Shown: piece after piece, positions 25,701-35,200 of the stretch
Layout: each line of letters opens with the position of its first letter
Position numbering within the stretch: position 1 is the first letter of the stretch
Source of the DNA: Candidatus Hatepunaea meridiana
Lineage (GTDB): Bacteria; Electryoneota; AABM5-125-24; Hatepunaeales; Hatepunaeaceae
Direction of reading: 5' to 3'
DNA: 53,833 nucleotides
Assembly: GCA_030765125.1 (NCBI GenBank)
Contig: JAVCDD010000203.1
Span: forward strand, 1-53,833
Notes under the pieces: model-generated
Seen by the model: only the letters and a program-made list of their open reading frames with translations
What the model was told of the DNA's origin: nothing
Databases searched by the model: none
Made by a program: the position numbers and the translations under genes

Positions 25701-27395
25701 ATGTTACCAATTCAACCCAAACGAAAAAAAGAAGCACAGCTTTTGATTGCAATCGCTGTGCTTTATTTTGTAATGTGGTTAATAGTTCCCAAGCCTGCGT
25801 TCTGGGGATTAGACAATGGGTTCAAATTCCAGGGTGCGCGCGCTTTTGCTGAGACAGGTCAGCTTGGAATCACTTATGATGGTGCAGAGTTTGACCCTAA
25901 AGGTGGCTTCAGACCGATAGTATTTCCCTTTGGTATAATGAACGGGGACAAACAAGTTCCGGTTTTCCCTGTTATATTTATGATACTTTGTGGTATTTTC
26001 TATGCGCTTTTTGGAGCTGTTGGTCCGCATCTTTTACCATTGTTAGGTGGATATTTCTGTCTGGCAGCGAGTTGGTTTATGTGGGTTCGTTTTCGTCCAG
26101 GAACAGATGGTCGTTTATTCCTGCTTATGCTTGCAATGGGTTCCCCCCTTCTCTTTTACAGTATGACGCTATGGGAACATTCTATATCTATGGCGTTTGT
26201 GATACTCTCATTTACATTTCTAATTGTCAACCCGGAAGGCGCTAACTATGAAAGGTTTTCCAAAACCTGGGAAATAGCAATCGCCGGTCTTTTATTAGGT
26301 CTGGCAACTGCTTTTCGAACCGAAGCGGTCTTCTGGGTGATAATCCAGATTGTATTCTGGAAATACACTGGACGGAATATAAATGAAATCAAATACTATT
26401 TCTTTGGTTTAGTAATCGGACTTGGTACATTCCTGTTTATAAACTACTTAATGACAGGCTCGTTCATTCCTCTTCACGTAACAAGTAATTTTAACAATCA
26501 CTACGGAAGTAGTTATTTAAGCGCTTTCATTTCACGCGCAAGTAACCTTTACATCATAACATTCCAGGGTTTCAAAACAAAGTATATATCCATCGCCTTG
26601 TCTATACCGCTGTTAATCATTGCGTTAACACTTAACTGGCGGAAAGTAAAAAAAATGAATTATTATTTAGCGGCAGGTGTTTTTATTACCTGGATAATAT
26701 ATTTTTCCCTGATGATAACCGCAGGTGATAGAGCTTCTTACACTATAAATTCAGGTGGGCTATTCTGGGTTGTGCCGTTTGCGGCGCTTTCAGTATTACC
26801 TTTTAAGAGTAAAAAACAACCGGTTTCTTGGCGGATTTTCTGGGCTGGTCCACTGTTATACTTCTTGATTATGGCTTTGATCACACCGACTCTTCGTGGT
26901 GTACATTGGGGACCGCGCTTCGTTCTTCAGGCGCTGCCGTTTATAGTAATATTTGGCGCTGTGCGTACTAATCGCTGGTGGAAACGTTATCCTACTACCA
27001 GATTAGTGATAGTCTTGCTGATTGCAATATCAATTGTAAACCAACTTTATTCTTATAATATTCTATTTGAACAACGAAAGACGAATGCAGCCTTGAATGA
27101 ATGGGCGGCAGCAGCAGGATCCGATCCTGCCTTAGCTTCAATGTGGTGGCTGCCCGGTGACGTATCGCTGGCTTCAGATCGAGTCCCCTGGTACATTACA
27201 GGTCATAGCAGCCGCATCCCGATTATTGTAAATGAATTCCGAAAAAAAGGTATTCCAAGGTTTACCTATTACGAACACCCGCCGTATCTGACTGAAGAGT
27301 TCTGGTGGAGTGTCGGTGCGGAAATGAAGGAAAAAGATTATTTTCTGAAGGGTGACGGTAGACTGCGGAGGTGTACGTTTAGGATAATTCGATAG
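25701..27395 (+). CDS. Polytopic membrane protein, probable GT-C-type glycosyltransferase
   Basis: 564 residues with about ten hydrophobic segments from residue 12 to about 455 and a soluble C-terminal end. The first extracytoplasmic loop after TM1 carries WGLDNGFKFQGARAF, an acidic residue placed as in GT-C enzymes that use polyprenyl-linked sugars (ArnT/PMT-like, family 39). The C-terminal end (MWWLPGDVSLASDRVPWYIT) resembles the external domain of similar proteins. This suggests glycosylation of lipid or surface protein, plausible beside many exported proteins. The family assignment is tentative; an unrelated polytopic protein is possible. No clear ribosome-binding site. Confidence 0.55.
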   Translation: MLPIQPKRKKEAQLLIAIAVLYFVMWLIVPKPAFWGLDNGFKFQGARAFAETGQLGITYDGAEFDPKGGFRPIVFPFGIMNGDKQVPVFPVIFMILCGIFYALFGAVGPHLLPLLGGYFCLAASWFMWVRFRPGTDGRLFLLMLAMGSPLLFYSMTLWEHSISMAFVILSFTFLIVNPEGANYERFSKTWEIAIAGLLLGLATAFRTEAVFWVIIQIVFWKYTGRNINEIKYYFFGLVIGLGTFLFINYLMTGSFIPLHVTSNFNNHYGSSYLSAFISRASNLYIITFQGFKTKYISIALSIPLLIIALTLNWRKVKKMNYYLAAGVFITWIIYFSLMITAGDRASYTINSGGLFWVVPFAALSVLPFKSKKQPVSWRIFWAGPLLYFLIMALITPTLRGVHWGPRFVLQALPFIVIFGAVRTNRWWKRYPTTRLVIVLLIAISIVNQLYSYNILFEQRKTNAALNEWAAAAGSDPALASMWWLPGDVSLASDRVPWYITGHSSRIPIIVNEFRKKGIPRFTYYEHPPYLTEEFWWSVGAEMKEKDYFLKGDGRLRRCTFRIIR

Positions 27396-27819
27396 GGAAT
27401 TGATTAAGGTCTCACTACCCAAGCTTGGTGGTATGCACAGTGTTTAAAACATTGTCACATCGTCACAGAGAGGGTGCAAAGCCTTTGTGGGTAAGGTCCC
27501 GAGGGTGTGACGATAATGTGATGGAAGGTGACGAAACGAGGTGTTGTAGTGTCGTGGTGTCGGAGTGTTGGGCTACGTAACTGATCTGTACAAATAATCC
27601 AAGTAAAAAAACACAGAAGAAATAATTAGATTATTGCATTTACCTATTTTTCTCATTATATTTAAGTTTTGCCTGTAGAGTGACAGTTTGTATTTGATTT
27701 GGCTTTTTGAACCTTTAATATTTCAATGCCTAATGATTCAGTATGACTATAAACTCTGGATTACCTCTCCCCGATCAGCAAATCGCATCTCAACTAATTC
27801 CGCTTTGCGTTTAGGCGCT
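27396..27819. other. Intergenic stretch with imperfect palindromes, no gene seen
   Basis: TGTCACATCGTCACAGAG (27444 on) and GGGTGTGACGATAATGTGAT (27504 on) form an imperfect inverted repeat. GGGCTACGTAACTGAT (27569 on) matches a string in the repeats at 31.8 and 40.9 kb. An upstream TTG (27688) is in frame with the subtilase gene, but the 44 extra codons are not signal-peptide-like and are taken as non-coding. Confidence 0.5.
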
Positions 27820-29745
27820 ATGAGTAATATCTCTATCATAGTGATTCTTGCATTTATTACGTTCCTGAATATAGCCCATGCCGCATTGAAACCCCGTTGG
27901 ACTCCGCCCAAACCGGAATATACTGTTCTGTCCGATGACTGTTATCGATATTGCATTTCGGTTAAATTCGTCGAAGACAGCAGGATACGTATGCGAGAAA
28001 ACCGGCTTTTGTCATTGTCCGGTCATGACATGTCCCCCTTCAACAGTGTGATGCAGAGTTACAAAACAACCAGCCTGACTCGTCTTTTCAGCCGCCCGGA
28101 ATATCTACTTGAAGCCGAACGTGAAACCGGGCAACAGCGTTCCGGAAAGCAGCTTGGCGACCTCAATAACTACTACAGGGTGATACTCGACTCTTCAGAA
28201 AATCCCGAAAGATTCATCGACGATCTGAACCGACTAAATATCGTTGAGATAGCGTATGCTCAGGCTCATTATGAACTTTGCAATGACATCCCACCTGAAA
28301 CCCCCGATTTCAGTGACAGACAGGGATATCTTTACGAAGCACCGGATGGGATCGATGCGGTTGCAGCCTGGGAGCAGATTGGTGGTAAAGGTGAAAATGT
28401 GAAAACAATCACCATCGAGCTAGATTACGATCATTATCACGAAGATCTGAAGGCTTTGTTCTACCTTAATTATGATGTGTATGGAGTAGGCAACCATGGA
28501 GCAGCCGATGGGGGAATATTGACAGCAGTTCATAATGAATATGGCGTCAACGGTATTTGCCCGGAGTCATCGATTGGAATGTTTGCAATGTTACATTCTG
28601 TTGCAGACGCAATAAACATCTCTTCCGATACCATTGACGAGGGTGATATAATTCTTTGTGAATGGGCTTCCCGGGCAGGCAATGTCCAGGTTCCTGTGGA
28701 ATATTTCCAGGAAAACTTCGACGCTATCGAAACCGTTACAGCTAATGGAATAGTATTTATTGAACCTGCATCCAATTCTAATGCAGATTTGGACGATGAG
28801 AGGTTTGAAGGAAGGTTTAATCCGGAGAGAAGACATTCAGTAGCAATATTCGTTGGTGCAGGTGCGCCACCTTCGGGAAATCATGGCGAACCAAGATCGA
28901 GAATAGAATTCTCAAACTACGGTTCGCGATTAGACCTTCAGGCATGGGGCAGAGAGATAGTGACTTGTGGACTTGGCGATCTGTTCTATCCCAATGAAGA
29001 TCACCGGCAAATGTACACCTCGAATTTTAATGGCACAAGCGGAGCCTCTGCCATTGTTGCCGGTGCAGTTGCATGCCTGCAGGGAATGTGTAAAACCCGA
29101 ACCGACGGTCAGATATTACTTACGGCTGAAGAAATCCGTGATATCCTTGTTGGGACCGGAACGCCGCAGAACCGAAATGGACATCAGGGGCATATAGGTC
29201 CTCAGCCTGATTTAGCTGAAGCGATGGAAGAACTTGAGTTTCCTTTCGGCTATTTAAGCGGTACGATAACCGACGCTGAAACAGAAGATCGAATAGCCAA
29301 CGTTTCAATCAGAACGCGTTGTGAGGAAACGCAGGCGGATGAGGAGGGTAACTGGATAATTGCTGAGGCGATAGCGCTCGGTGAAGTGTACATAACCACT
29401 ACCGCAGAAGGTTATAATGATTCGACCAGTGTGATCCTTGATTTTGAAGAGGATGACAGGCTTGAGATAAATATGAGTCTCCTGCACCCGGAGTTTATTT
29501 TGTCAGACAGTTCTGTGAATCCTGCCTTGGAAACTGAATCTTCGTTTGAATACCCTTTTACAATTGAGAACAATGGAAATGGCTTTCTGGACTGGTCTGC
29601 AGAAAAGACTATTATTAATGATAGTGATGTTGTTGATTGGGAATTGCGCAATTCACACAATGCCGGTGAATTATTGGATGACCACAGGCTTGGCGGTGTT
29701 GTTTACGTGGATGACAGGTATTACATAATCCTACCAAATACCTGA
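27820..29745 (+). CDS. Subtilisin-like (S8) serine peptidase with catalytic-Asp substitution, CTD lost by frameshift
   Basis: 641 residues from ATG 27820, followed by a signal peptide (ISIIVILAFITFLNIAHAA). The peptidase domain spans about 175-490. The His block is VGNHGAADGGILTAV (His226), the Asn region IEPASNSN, and the Ser block FNGTSGASAIVAGAV (Ser407). The usual VIDxG block reads TITIELDYDHYHEDL: the position of the catalytic Asp is Glu200, with Asp two residues later. From memory, a minority S8 subgroup has a DIE...HEDL block of this kind, so activity is not excluded. A carboxypeptidase-regulatory-like domain (about 495-570) and an Ig-like piece follow. The frame then stops at 29743-29745, and a CTD continues in the +1 frame. 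Confidence 0.8.
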   Translation: MSNISIIVILAFITFLNIAHAALKPRWTPPKPEYTVLSDDCYRYCISVKFVEDSRIRMRENRLLSLSGHDMSPFNSVMQSYKTTSLTRLFSRPEYLLEAERETGQQRSGKQLGDLNNYYRVILDSSENPERFIDDLNRLNIVEIAYAQAHYELCNDIPPETPDFSDRQGYLYEAPDGIDAVAAWEQIGGKGENVKTITIELDYDHYHEDLKALFYLNYDVYGVGNHGAADGGILTAVHNEYGVNGICPESSIGMFAMLHSVADAINISSDTIDEGDIILCEWASRAGNVQVPVEYFQENFDAIETVTANGIVFIEPASNSNADLDDERFEGRFNPERRHSVAIFVGAGAPPSGNHGEPRSRIEFSNYGSRLDLQAWGREIVTCGLGDLFYPNEDHRQMYTSNFNGTSGASAIVAGAVACLQGMCKTRTDGQILLTAEEIRDILVGTGTPQNRNGHQGHIGPQPDLAEAMEELEFPFGYLSGTITDAETEDRIANVSIRTRCEETQADEEGNWIIAEAIALGEVYITTTAEGYNDSTSVILDFEEDDRLEINMSLLHPEFILSDSSVNPALETESSFEYPFTIENNGNGFLDWSAEKTIINDSDVVDWELRNSHNAGELLDDHRLGGVVYVDDRYYIILPNT

Positions 29746-29935
29746 ACAGAGCGATATTCTAATTTATATATACAATATCCAGGGTCGATTGGTAACTAAG
29801 TTAGTCGAGGAAAGGATAGAAGCTGGATTCTATAGGATGGTCTGGAAAGGAACCGACAAGCCATCCGGTCTCTATATCTGTAGGATGGAAGCGGCAGAAT
29901 ATGCCAGGAATATTAAGATCGTGTTGACAAAGTAA
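29741..29935 (+). pseudogene. Out-of-frame T9SS CTD of the upstream peptidase gene
   Basis: In the +1 frame, starting at CCT 29741, 64 codons read PEQSDILIYIYNIQGRLVTK, then LVEERIEAGFYRMVWKG, PSGLYICRMEAAEY and KIVLTK, ending TAA 29933-29935. This is the second half of a type A-like CTD. The YPNPFN part is not recognisable; HNPTKY in the third frame may be its remnant. The join to the peptidase ORF therefore needs an indel, and probably a small deletion, near 29720-29745. It may be real gene decay or a sequencing or assembly error. Confidence 0.8.
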
Positions 29936-30024
29936 GCGGCAACACCGTTGACACAACATATTCTACTGCAACGTTATTAATTTCGGTATCCTTGCATAAT
30001 GGCATTTTAAATAATGTTTTCACT

Positions 30025-31761
30025 ATGATCAGAAACTTTACAATATTACTCATTTTAATATGCAATATAGTCTATGCCCAACCGCAAGTTATATGGCATA
30101 GAATCTTCAGTGGCAGATGGTGTGATAGATGTCTTGAAGTAATACAGACTCCAGACAACGGTTATGCTTTAGCAGGAGAAAGAGGTTATGGTGTTTCACC
30201 AAATATTAAAACGGACTTTTACCTTGTGAGAACTAACGAAAATGGTGATAGTTTATGGTCTCGACATTATGGTGGAAATGATGGTGAAAATTGTTCCGCA
30301 ATTCTTCAAACAGAAGATGGAGATTTTCTTCTCGCGGGCAAAACCGAAAGTTACGGTGCTGACTTCTCAGATGGGTGGATAGTTAAAACCGATTCGGAAG
30401 GAGATGTAGTCTGGTCACGAACTTATGGCAGAGATTCAGAATTTTTTAGTTCAATCATCCCTATTACTGACAACCGGTATGCTTTAATTGGAATGGGTGG
30501 CGCCTGGAACTACTACTTTGTAATAATAGATGAAGATGGTGAGGAGCTTTTTGCTGATGAGTACGGTGGCAGAGGAGCTGAATTCGGACGAAGCCTCGTT
30601 CAAACTCCAGATGAAGGATTTCTACTGGCGGGATCGAGTACTTCCTTTGGTGAAGGTGGCTACGATATGTACCTGATTAAGATAGATGAAGAAGGCGAAA
30701 TCGAGTGGACACAGACCTATGGTGGTGAAGCCAATGATTACTGCCAATCAATTATTAGAACTATTGATGGTGGTTATGCTTTAGCCGGTGGAACAAGAAG
30801 CTACGGTGCAGGTGAGGTTGATTTCTACTTAGTTAAAATTGATGAAGATGGTGAAGAACAATGGTCGAGTACTTATGGCAGACGTTATGATGATCTGTGT
30901 TTTTCCATGCTCCAGTTGGAAAACGGTGATTTTGTTCTGGCTGGGTATTCAAACAGACGAGATGAAGGAAATGGTGATGATTTTTATATAATTAGAGTTG
31001 ATTCCTGTGGTGAGTTAATATGGGAACAAAACTTTAATTCAGGCAGATTGATTAATGAGGTGTGTTACTCTCTAATCCAAACATCCGACGGTGGTTATGC
31101 GCTTGCAGGTAAAAGTAATCTTATAGTAGGAAATAGTTACGATTTCTATTTGGTTAAGCTTGGCACCGACATGATCGCCTGGCTGCCTCTTCCCGACAGC
31201 AGTTTCATTGAAGGCGATTCCCTGATTTATGACATAGAATACTTCTACGATTACTTCATTCCTACTGCATATCAGGATTCAGTCCTTGCCTTTTCAGTTG
31301 ACGACGGCGAACATATCTACGGTGTATTTGAAGAAGAACGTTTAATCATAACCGCAGAAGAAAACTGGTTTGGCGTCGATTCGCTGATGCTTACCATAGC
31401 TGAAGCTGACAGCGAGGATAACTGTGACAGCGCCTGGTTGCATCTTACAGTCGAGGAAAACAAGGATGTCAACGATGTTACCAATTACCCTCTCCCACTA
31501 TCCTTCACCCTTCACAATGCCTTCCCTAATCCTTTCAACTCACAGACCCGGATAGCCTACAATCTGCCTCAAGCAGGATTAGTCACTCTAAACGTCTATG
31601 ATATAACCGGCAGGCAGGTAACGACGTTGGTTGATGGAGTTATGAACGGAGGGCGATATTCGGTTGTCTGGGATGGGGGTTGTTTGATGTCCGGATTGTA
31701 CCTTGTCCGGATGAAAACGCCAGAGGGGGTGTGGATGACAAAGATGGCGTTGGTGAAGTAG
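30025..31761 (+). CDS. Secreted propeller-repeat protein with T9SS CTD
   Basis: 578 residues from ATG 30025 (signal peptide NFTILLILICNIVYAQ), preferred over an in-frame TTG at 29992. About six or seven blade-like repeats (about 25-395) carry TxDGGYALAGxTxSYGxGxxD, then YLVKIDExGEExW, with a TYGG link. They are the same family as in the 17.5- and 38-45 kb genes. An Ig/cadherin-like segment (about 400-485) ends WLHLTVEE. The type A-like CTD starts at about residue 499 (FPNPFNSQTRIAYNL, LNVYDITGRQV, SGLYLVRMKTPEGVWMTKMA). The last 20 codons and the 3' flank recur at the end of the gene at 43842-45579 and, detached, at 40857-40935. Function unknown; likely surface exposed. Confidence 0.82.
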   Translation: MIRNFTILLILICNIVYAQPQVIWHRIFSGRWCDRCLEVIQTPDNGYALAGERGYGVSPNIKTDFYLVRTNENGDSLWSRHYGGNDGENCSAILQTEDGDFLLAGKTESYGADFSDGWIVKTDSEGDVVWSRTYGRDSEFFSSIIPITDNRYALIGMGGAWNYYFVIIDEDGEELFADEYGGRGAEFGRSLVQTPDEGFLLAGSSTSFGEGGYDMYLIKIDEEGEIEWTQTYGGEANDYCQSIIRTIDGGYALAGGTRSYGAGEVDFYLVKIDEDGEEQWSSTYGRRYDDLCFSMLQLENGDFVLAGYSNRRDEGNGDDFYIIRVDSCGELIWEQNFNSGRLINEVCYSLIQTSDGGYALAGKSNLIVGNSYDFYLVKLGTDMIAWLPLPDSSFIEGDSLIYDIEYFYDYFIPTAYQDSVLAFSVDDGEHIYGVFEEERLIITAEENWFGVDSLMLTIAEADSEDNCDSAWLHLTVEENKDVNDVTNYPLPLSFTLHNAFPNPFNSQTRIAYNLPQAGLVTLNVYDITGRQVTTLVDGVMNGGRYSVVWDGGCLMSGLYLVRMKTPEGVWMTKMALVK

Positions 31762-31788
31762 GGGATTGGAATGCGGAATGATTTCCCC

Positions 31789-31816
31789 GGCTTCGGAGAA
31801 ACCGGGCTACGTAACT
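31789..31816. repeat. REP-like palindrome CCGG-TTCGGAGAAA-CCGG
   Basis: TTTCCCCGGCTTCGGAGAAA followed by CCGGGCTACGTAAC sits just after the stop of the propeller gene. The same unit, diverged, is at 40927-40960, and its right end is at 27569-27584. The first two copies follow a shared CTD tail, so they may have travelled with it. Confidence 0.6.
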
Positions 31817-31880
31817 GAGTTGAGGTTTCGCTTTGCTAAGGAAAATAACTTATAATATCCTATAGAGAGCAGCTTAATCC

Positions 31881-31909
31881 TTGACATTTTGCTTTCTATT
31901 GTGTATATT
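31881..31909 (+). promoter_or_regulatory. Sigma-70-type promoter
   Basis: TTGACA (31881-31886), a 17-nt spacer and TATATT (31904-31909). It is the same pair as before icd. The next open frame begins only at 32268, which leaves a leader of about 350 nt interrupted by a terminator. Confidence 0.7.
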
Positions 31910-31915
31910 GCTTAA

Positions 31916-32108
31916 TGAGATTAGCATGTAGCAGGTTTTTTGATTAGTCGTGGTAAATCATTACTTAGAATAGAGCAGAAGATGTTTCAGTGTTATTACA
32001 AATACAGAAGTTTCCCAACAAGACCCGGATCCGTAGGTTCTGGGATTGATGGTGTCAGTTTATAATGCCCCGTCCGAGCAAAGCGCTTTGGCGGGGTATT
32101 TTTATTTT
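31916..32108 (+). ncRNA. Candidate small RNA or attenuator leader
   Basis: The segment between the promoter at 31881-31909 and the terminator ending about 32108 is some 190 nt long and has no credible ORF. It can fold: TCCCA (32014-32018) with TGGGA (32041-32045) encloses AGACC and GGTTCT, and the terminal hairpin follows. I recognise no Rfam-type family (not 6S, SRP or tmRNA by eye). It could be an independent sRNA or a regulated leader of the giant beta-helix gene. Confidence 0.4.
32065..32108 (+). terminator. Rho-independent terminator
   Basis: ATGCCCCG (32065-32072) pairs with CGGGGTAT (32092-32099), with one G-U pair. The loop holds the palindrome CAAAGCGCTTTG. A T-rich tail runs TTTTTATTTT to 32108. 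No gene ends just upstream, so it terminates the transcript from 31881-31909 or attenuates it. Confidence 0.7.
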
Positions 32109-32267
32109 GAGGCGGTAACGCTTCAATAAAAAGACATCGGGCGCGTCTGCCAACATTGAAACAAAGCGCTCGGTAACAGTAAGAAAGGGGCTGACACGGG
32201 GGTGACCCTTTGGATACCACTCTATAATAAAAATTGACCCGTGGAACATTTAATTAAGGAGATTACA

Positions 32268-35200
32268 ATGAAAGCGTACAAAAGTTCGTTTGGTCTGGGT
32301 TTGATATTAGCCATGTGCTTCATTGCATCGCTATCTTTCGCTCTGGATGACCATGTCAATTGGCCAGCAATATTGCCGGAAAGCTTAGCGCCGTTGGAGA
32401 ACGTGGAGGCCGGACAGTTCTTTCTTTTGGATCAGGCAGCGATCAATAATCTTGCTGATCGCAATAATGGAGTGATCACACTTGTTAATCAAAACAAAAT
32501 CGAAGATAATATGGGTGATGTACCCGAGGGTGTGGAGCAAATTCAACCATTAGACTATTTTGATGATGTGGACTACATCATTATGTCTGATCTTATCTTT
32601 GGAGACCTCGACGGGGAAGCATCGGCTGATTTAGTTATCACCACTGATGATGGAGATAATCAGGGTCCGGTCACCATCTGGTTTGCTCTTTCGTCGGGAA
32701 CCCAGGAAGACCCTGAAGGCCAAATAGAGGTGGATGAAGAAGGCTGGTATGGGTATTGCGGCGGTATTACCCAAGTCTGTAAATTCGTCTTCCGTAACGA
32801 ATTTACGTTCACCTGCGGAGAAGCTGAAGGTGATCCGAGTATTTTCACAACATGGCCTCTTGAGTTCATAGACGTTGAAGACCCAGAAAATATAGAGCTT
32901 GTATTAGGCGGGCTGGCGGATTATTTCATTATTGATGATGCATTAGGCGGAGACTGGCCCAATGAGGATTATAGTCGCTTCTTTTGGTATGATGAAGAGG
33001 ACATTATTCATCTCGATCCGTTTCTTCCTTGGACGGATAGGGCATGCGCAGGCGGTTTTATTTTTGAGTCACCTGGGCAACACACAATAATCAATACAAC
33101 TTTTGAATATTTAATTGGAACTGCTGACTTACAATCAACCCTTGAGGATGATCCCCATGGCGATGGACAACTGAGAGTATGGGATGCCGATCCGGGGGAC
33201 GCTTACGCGATCAAGTTAGCAGGCAATGGTGGGACTATTGTCTTCAACTCATCAATTATTCGGAATAGCTATTTCCACGGGATATTCATTGAGGGAGATG
33301 ACTGGACTGTAAATATCGAAGGTGGAAGCGTAGAACAGATAGGCTATACGATACCACGCCTACTTGTAGGGGATGATCCAGAGGAAATTGAACCCGCGCC
33401 CATCAACGACATCGGTGATGGGATTTCATTATTCAGTGATGACAACGCTCTAATTATAACCAATAACGCTGAAGTTCGTTCAAATTTTGCTTCAGGAATT
33501 CAAGTTCACCATCATTCCGGAAATGACATTGACATAGATGGAGCTACGGTAATCAGGAATAATGGTATTGCCGGTATAGAGTTGGATGATTGTCCAGCAG
33601 CAAATACTGTAGATGTAACCGAGGCATCCGTGATTTATCAAAATGATCTCGGTATTTTAGTATTCTCTTGTTTCCAGAACCGGATTAATCTTTCAAATGT
33701 CGATATTAACAGGAATACGACGGGTATTTCAATTAAAGGCGGAAGTTTCAACCGGATCGATTGTGATCATTGTATAATTGATGGAAGTGAAGATCCACGC
33801 CAACAATGTGGCATTCAGTTAATCCGAACATCGCAAGAGGAAGAGACCTCCGATAACATTATTAATCTACAAAATTCAACACAAATAATTAACCATTCAA
33901 TTAATGGTATAGATGTCTCTCATTCGGATCGAAACAAAATCAATATTGGAACCGTTAATGGTGATTGTGAAATAAATTGCAATCTGGGTAAAGGTATTAA
34001 TCTATACCTGAGCGACGACAATGAAATCAAGATTGATAACCAGTCAAATGTATATAATAACAGAGGAGATGGCATACTGATCCAAGGGATTATTACCGAT
34101 AACGTTAGAAATGAATGTATTAAAAACAAAATCCAAATAGATAACCAGAGTCATGTAAATCACAACGGTATTATTTTTGGAGATCCTGAAGACCCTGAAG
34201 ATCCTGATGTACATCTAGAACGTAGCGGTATAAAACTCAAGGTCACGGGGAAAACCACTGTTGAAGTGCTCGATCATTCAACCGTTAACAATAACGGTGA
34301 ACATGGTATACACGGCATTGCCAGTATAAAGGACACCATCAAATTGGGCGATAATTCGTTCACTAATTTAAACAACAAATCAGGAATCAAAATAATGAGT
34401 TGGGCTCTTTCGGAGGATGCCTATATTGCACGCCTATGTCAAGTAAGTCTGGAGGGAGCATCCGAATCAAATCAAAATAAGGGCATCGGGGGAGACGATG
34501 ACAACAACGGTGGTGTTGTAATGATCGGAGACCGGCATACGATTATTTTAGATAATTCGACATGTAATCAAAACGGTACGGAATTAGTAGGTAATGAAGA
34601 GGGAGGATACGGAATCCGAAACAAAGCGTATGCAGGGGAAGCTGATACCTACAGTCGGACCTTCATCACAAACAACTCATCTGTGAATGGTAACGGGCAC
34701 ACAGGAATAAATTGTGTAAGATGCAAGGAATTGGAAGTAACCGATTCTGAGGTTCAGGGCAATGGTTTGGACGGTATTCATGTCGTGAAACCCGGTACCG
34801 ATGGTGGATCATCCAGTCTTACAGTAAATATATCAGGATCCACAATCGGCGGTGAGGGGAATTTGGGCAACGACGGTGATGGTATTGAGATAGATGGGGA
34901 CAGGGTATTTTGCGAAGTTTTTTCGATCAATGTTGGTAATGTTGAAAACGAGACCAGGATTGAGAATTCTACGGAAAATGGACTACTTATTTTAGGCGTA
35001 CCATCTAACTGGCAGAATTTTACACCGGAAATCAATCTGATCAATTCCGATTTTGTTGATAACAATATAGGCGTCTATCTAACTGAGGGAGAATGGAGTA
35101 AAGATATAATTGTAAGTGGGTGTGAATTCACTGGAAATGAGACCGCAGGAATTAGACTGTTCTACGAAAAGTACACAAGATTAGACATACTCGCAACTGA

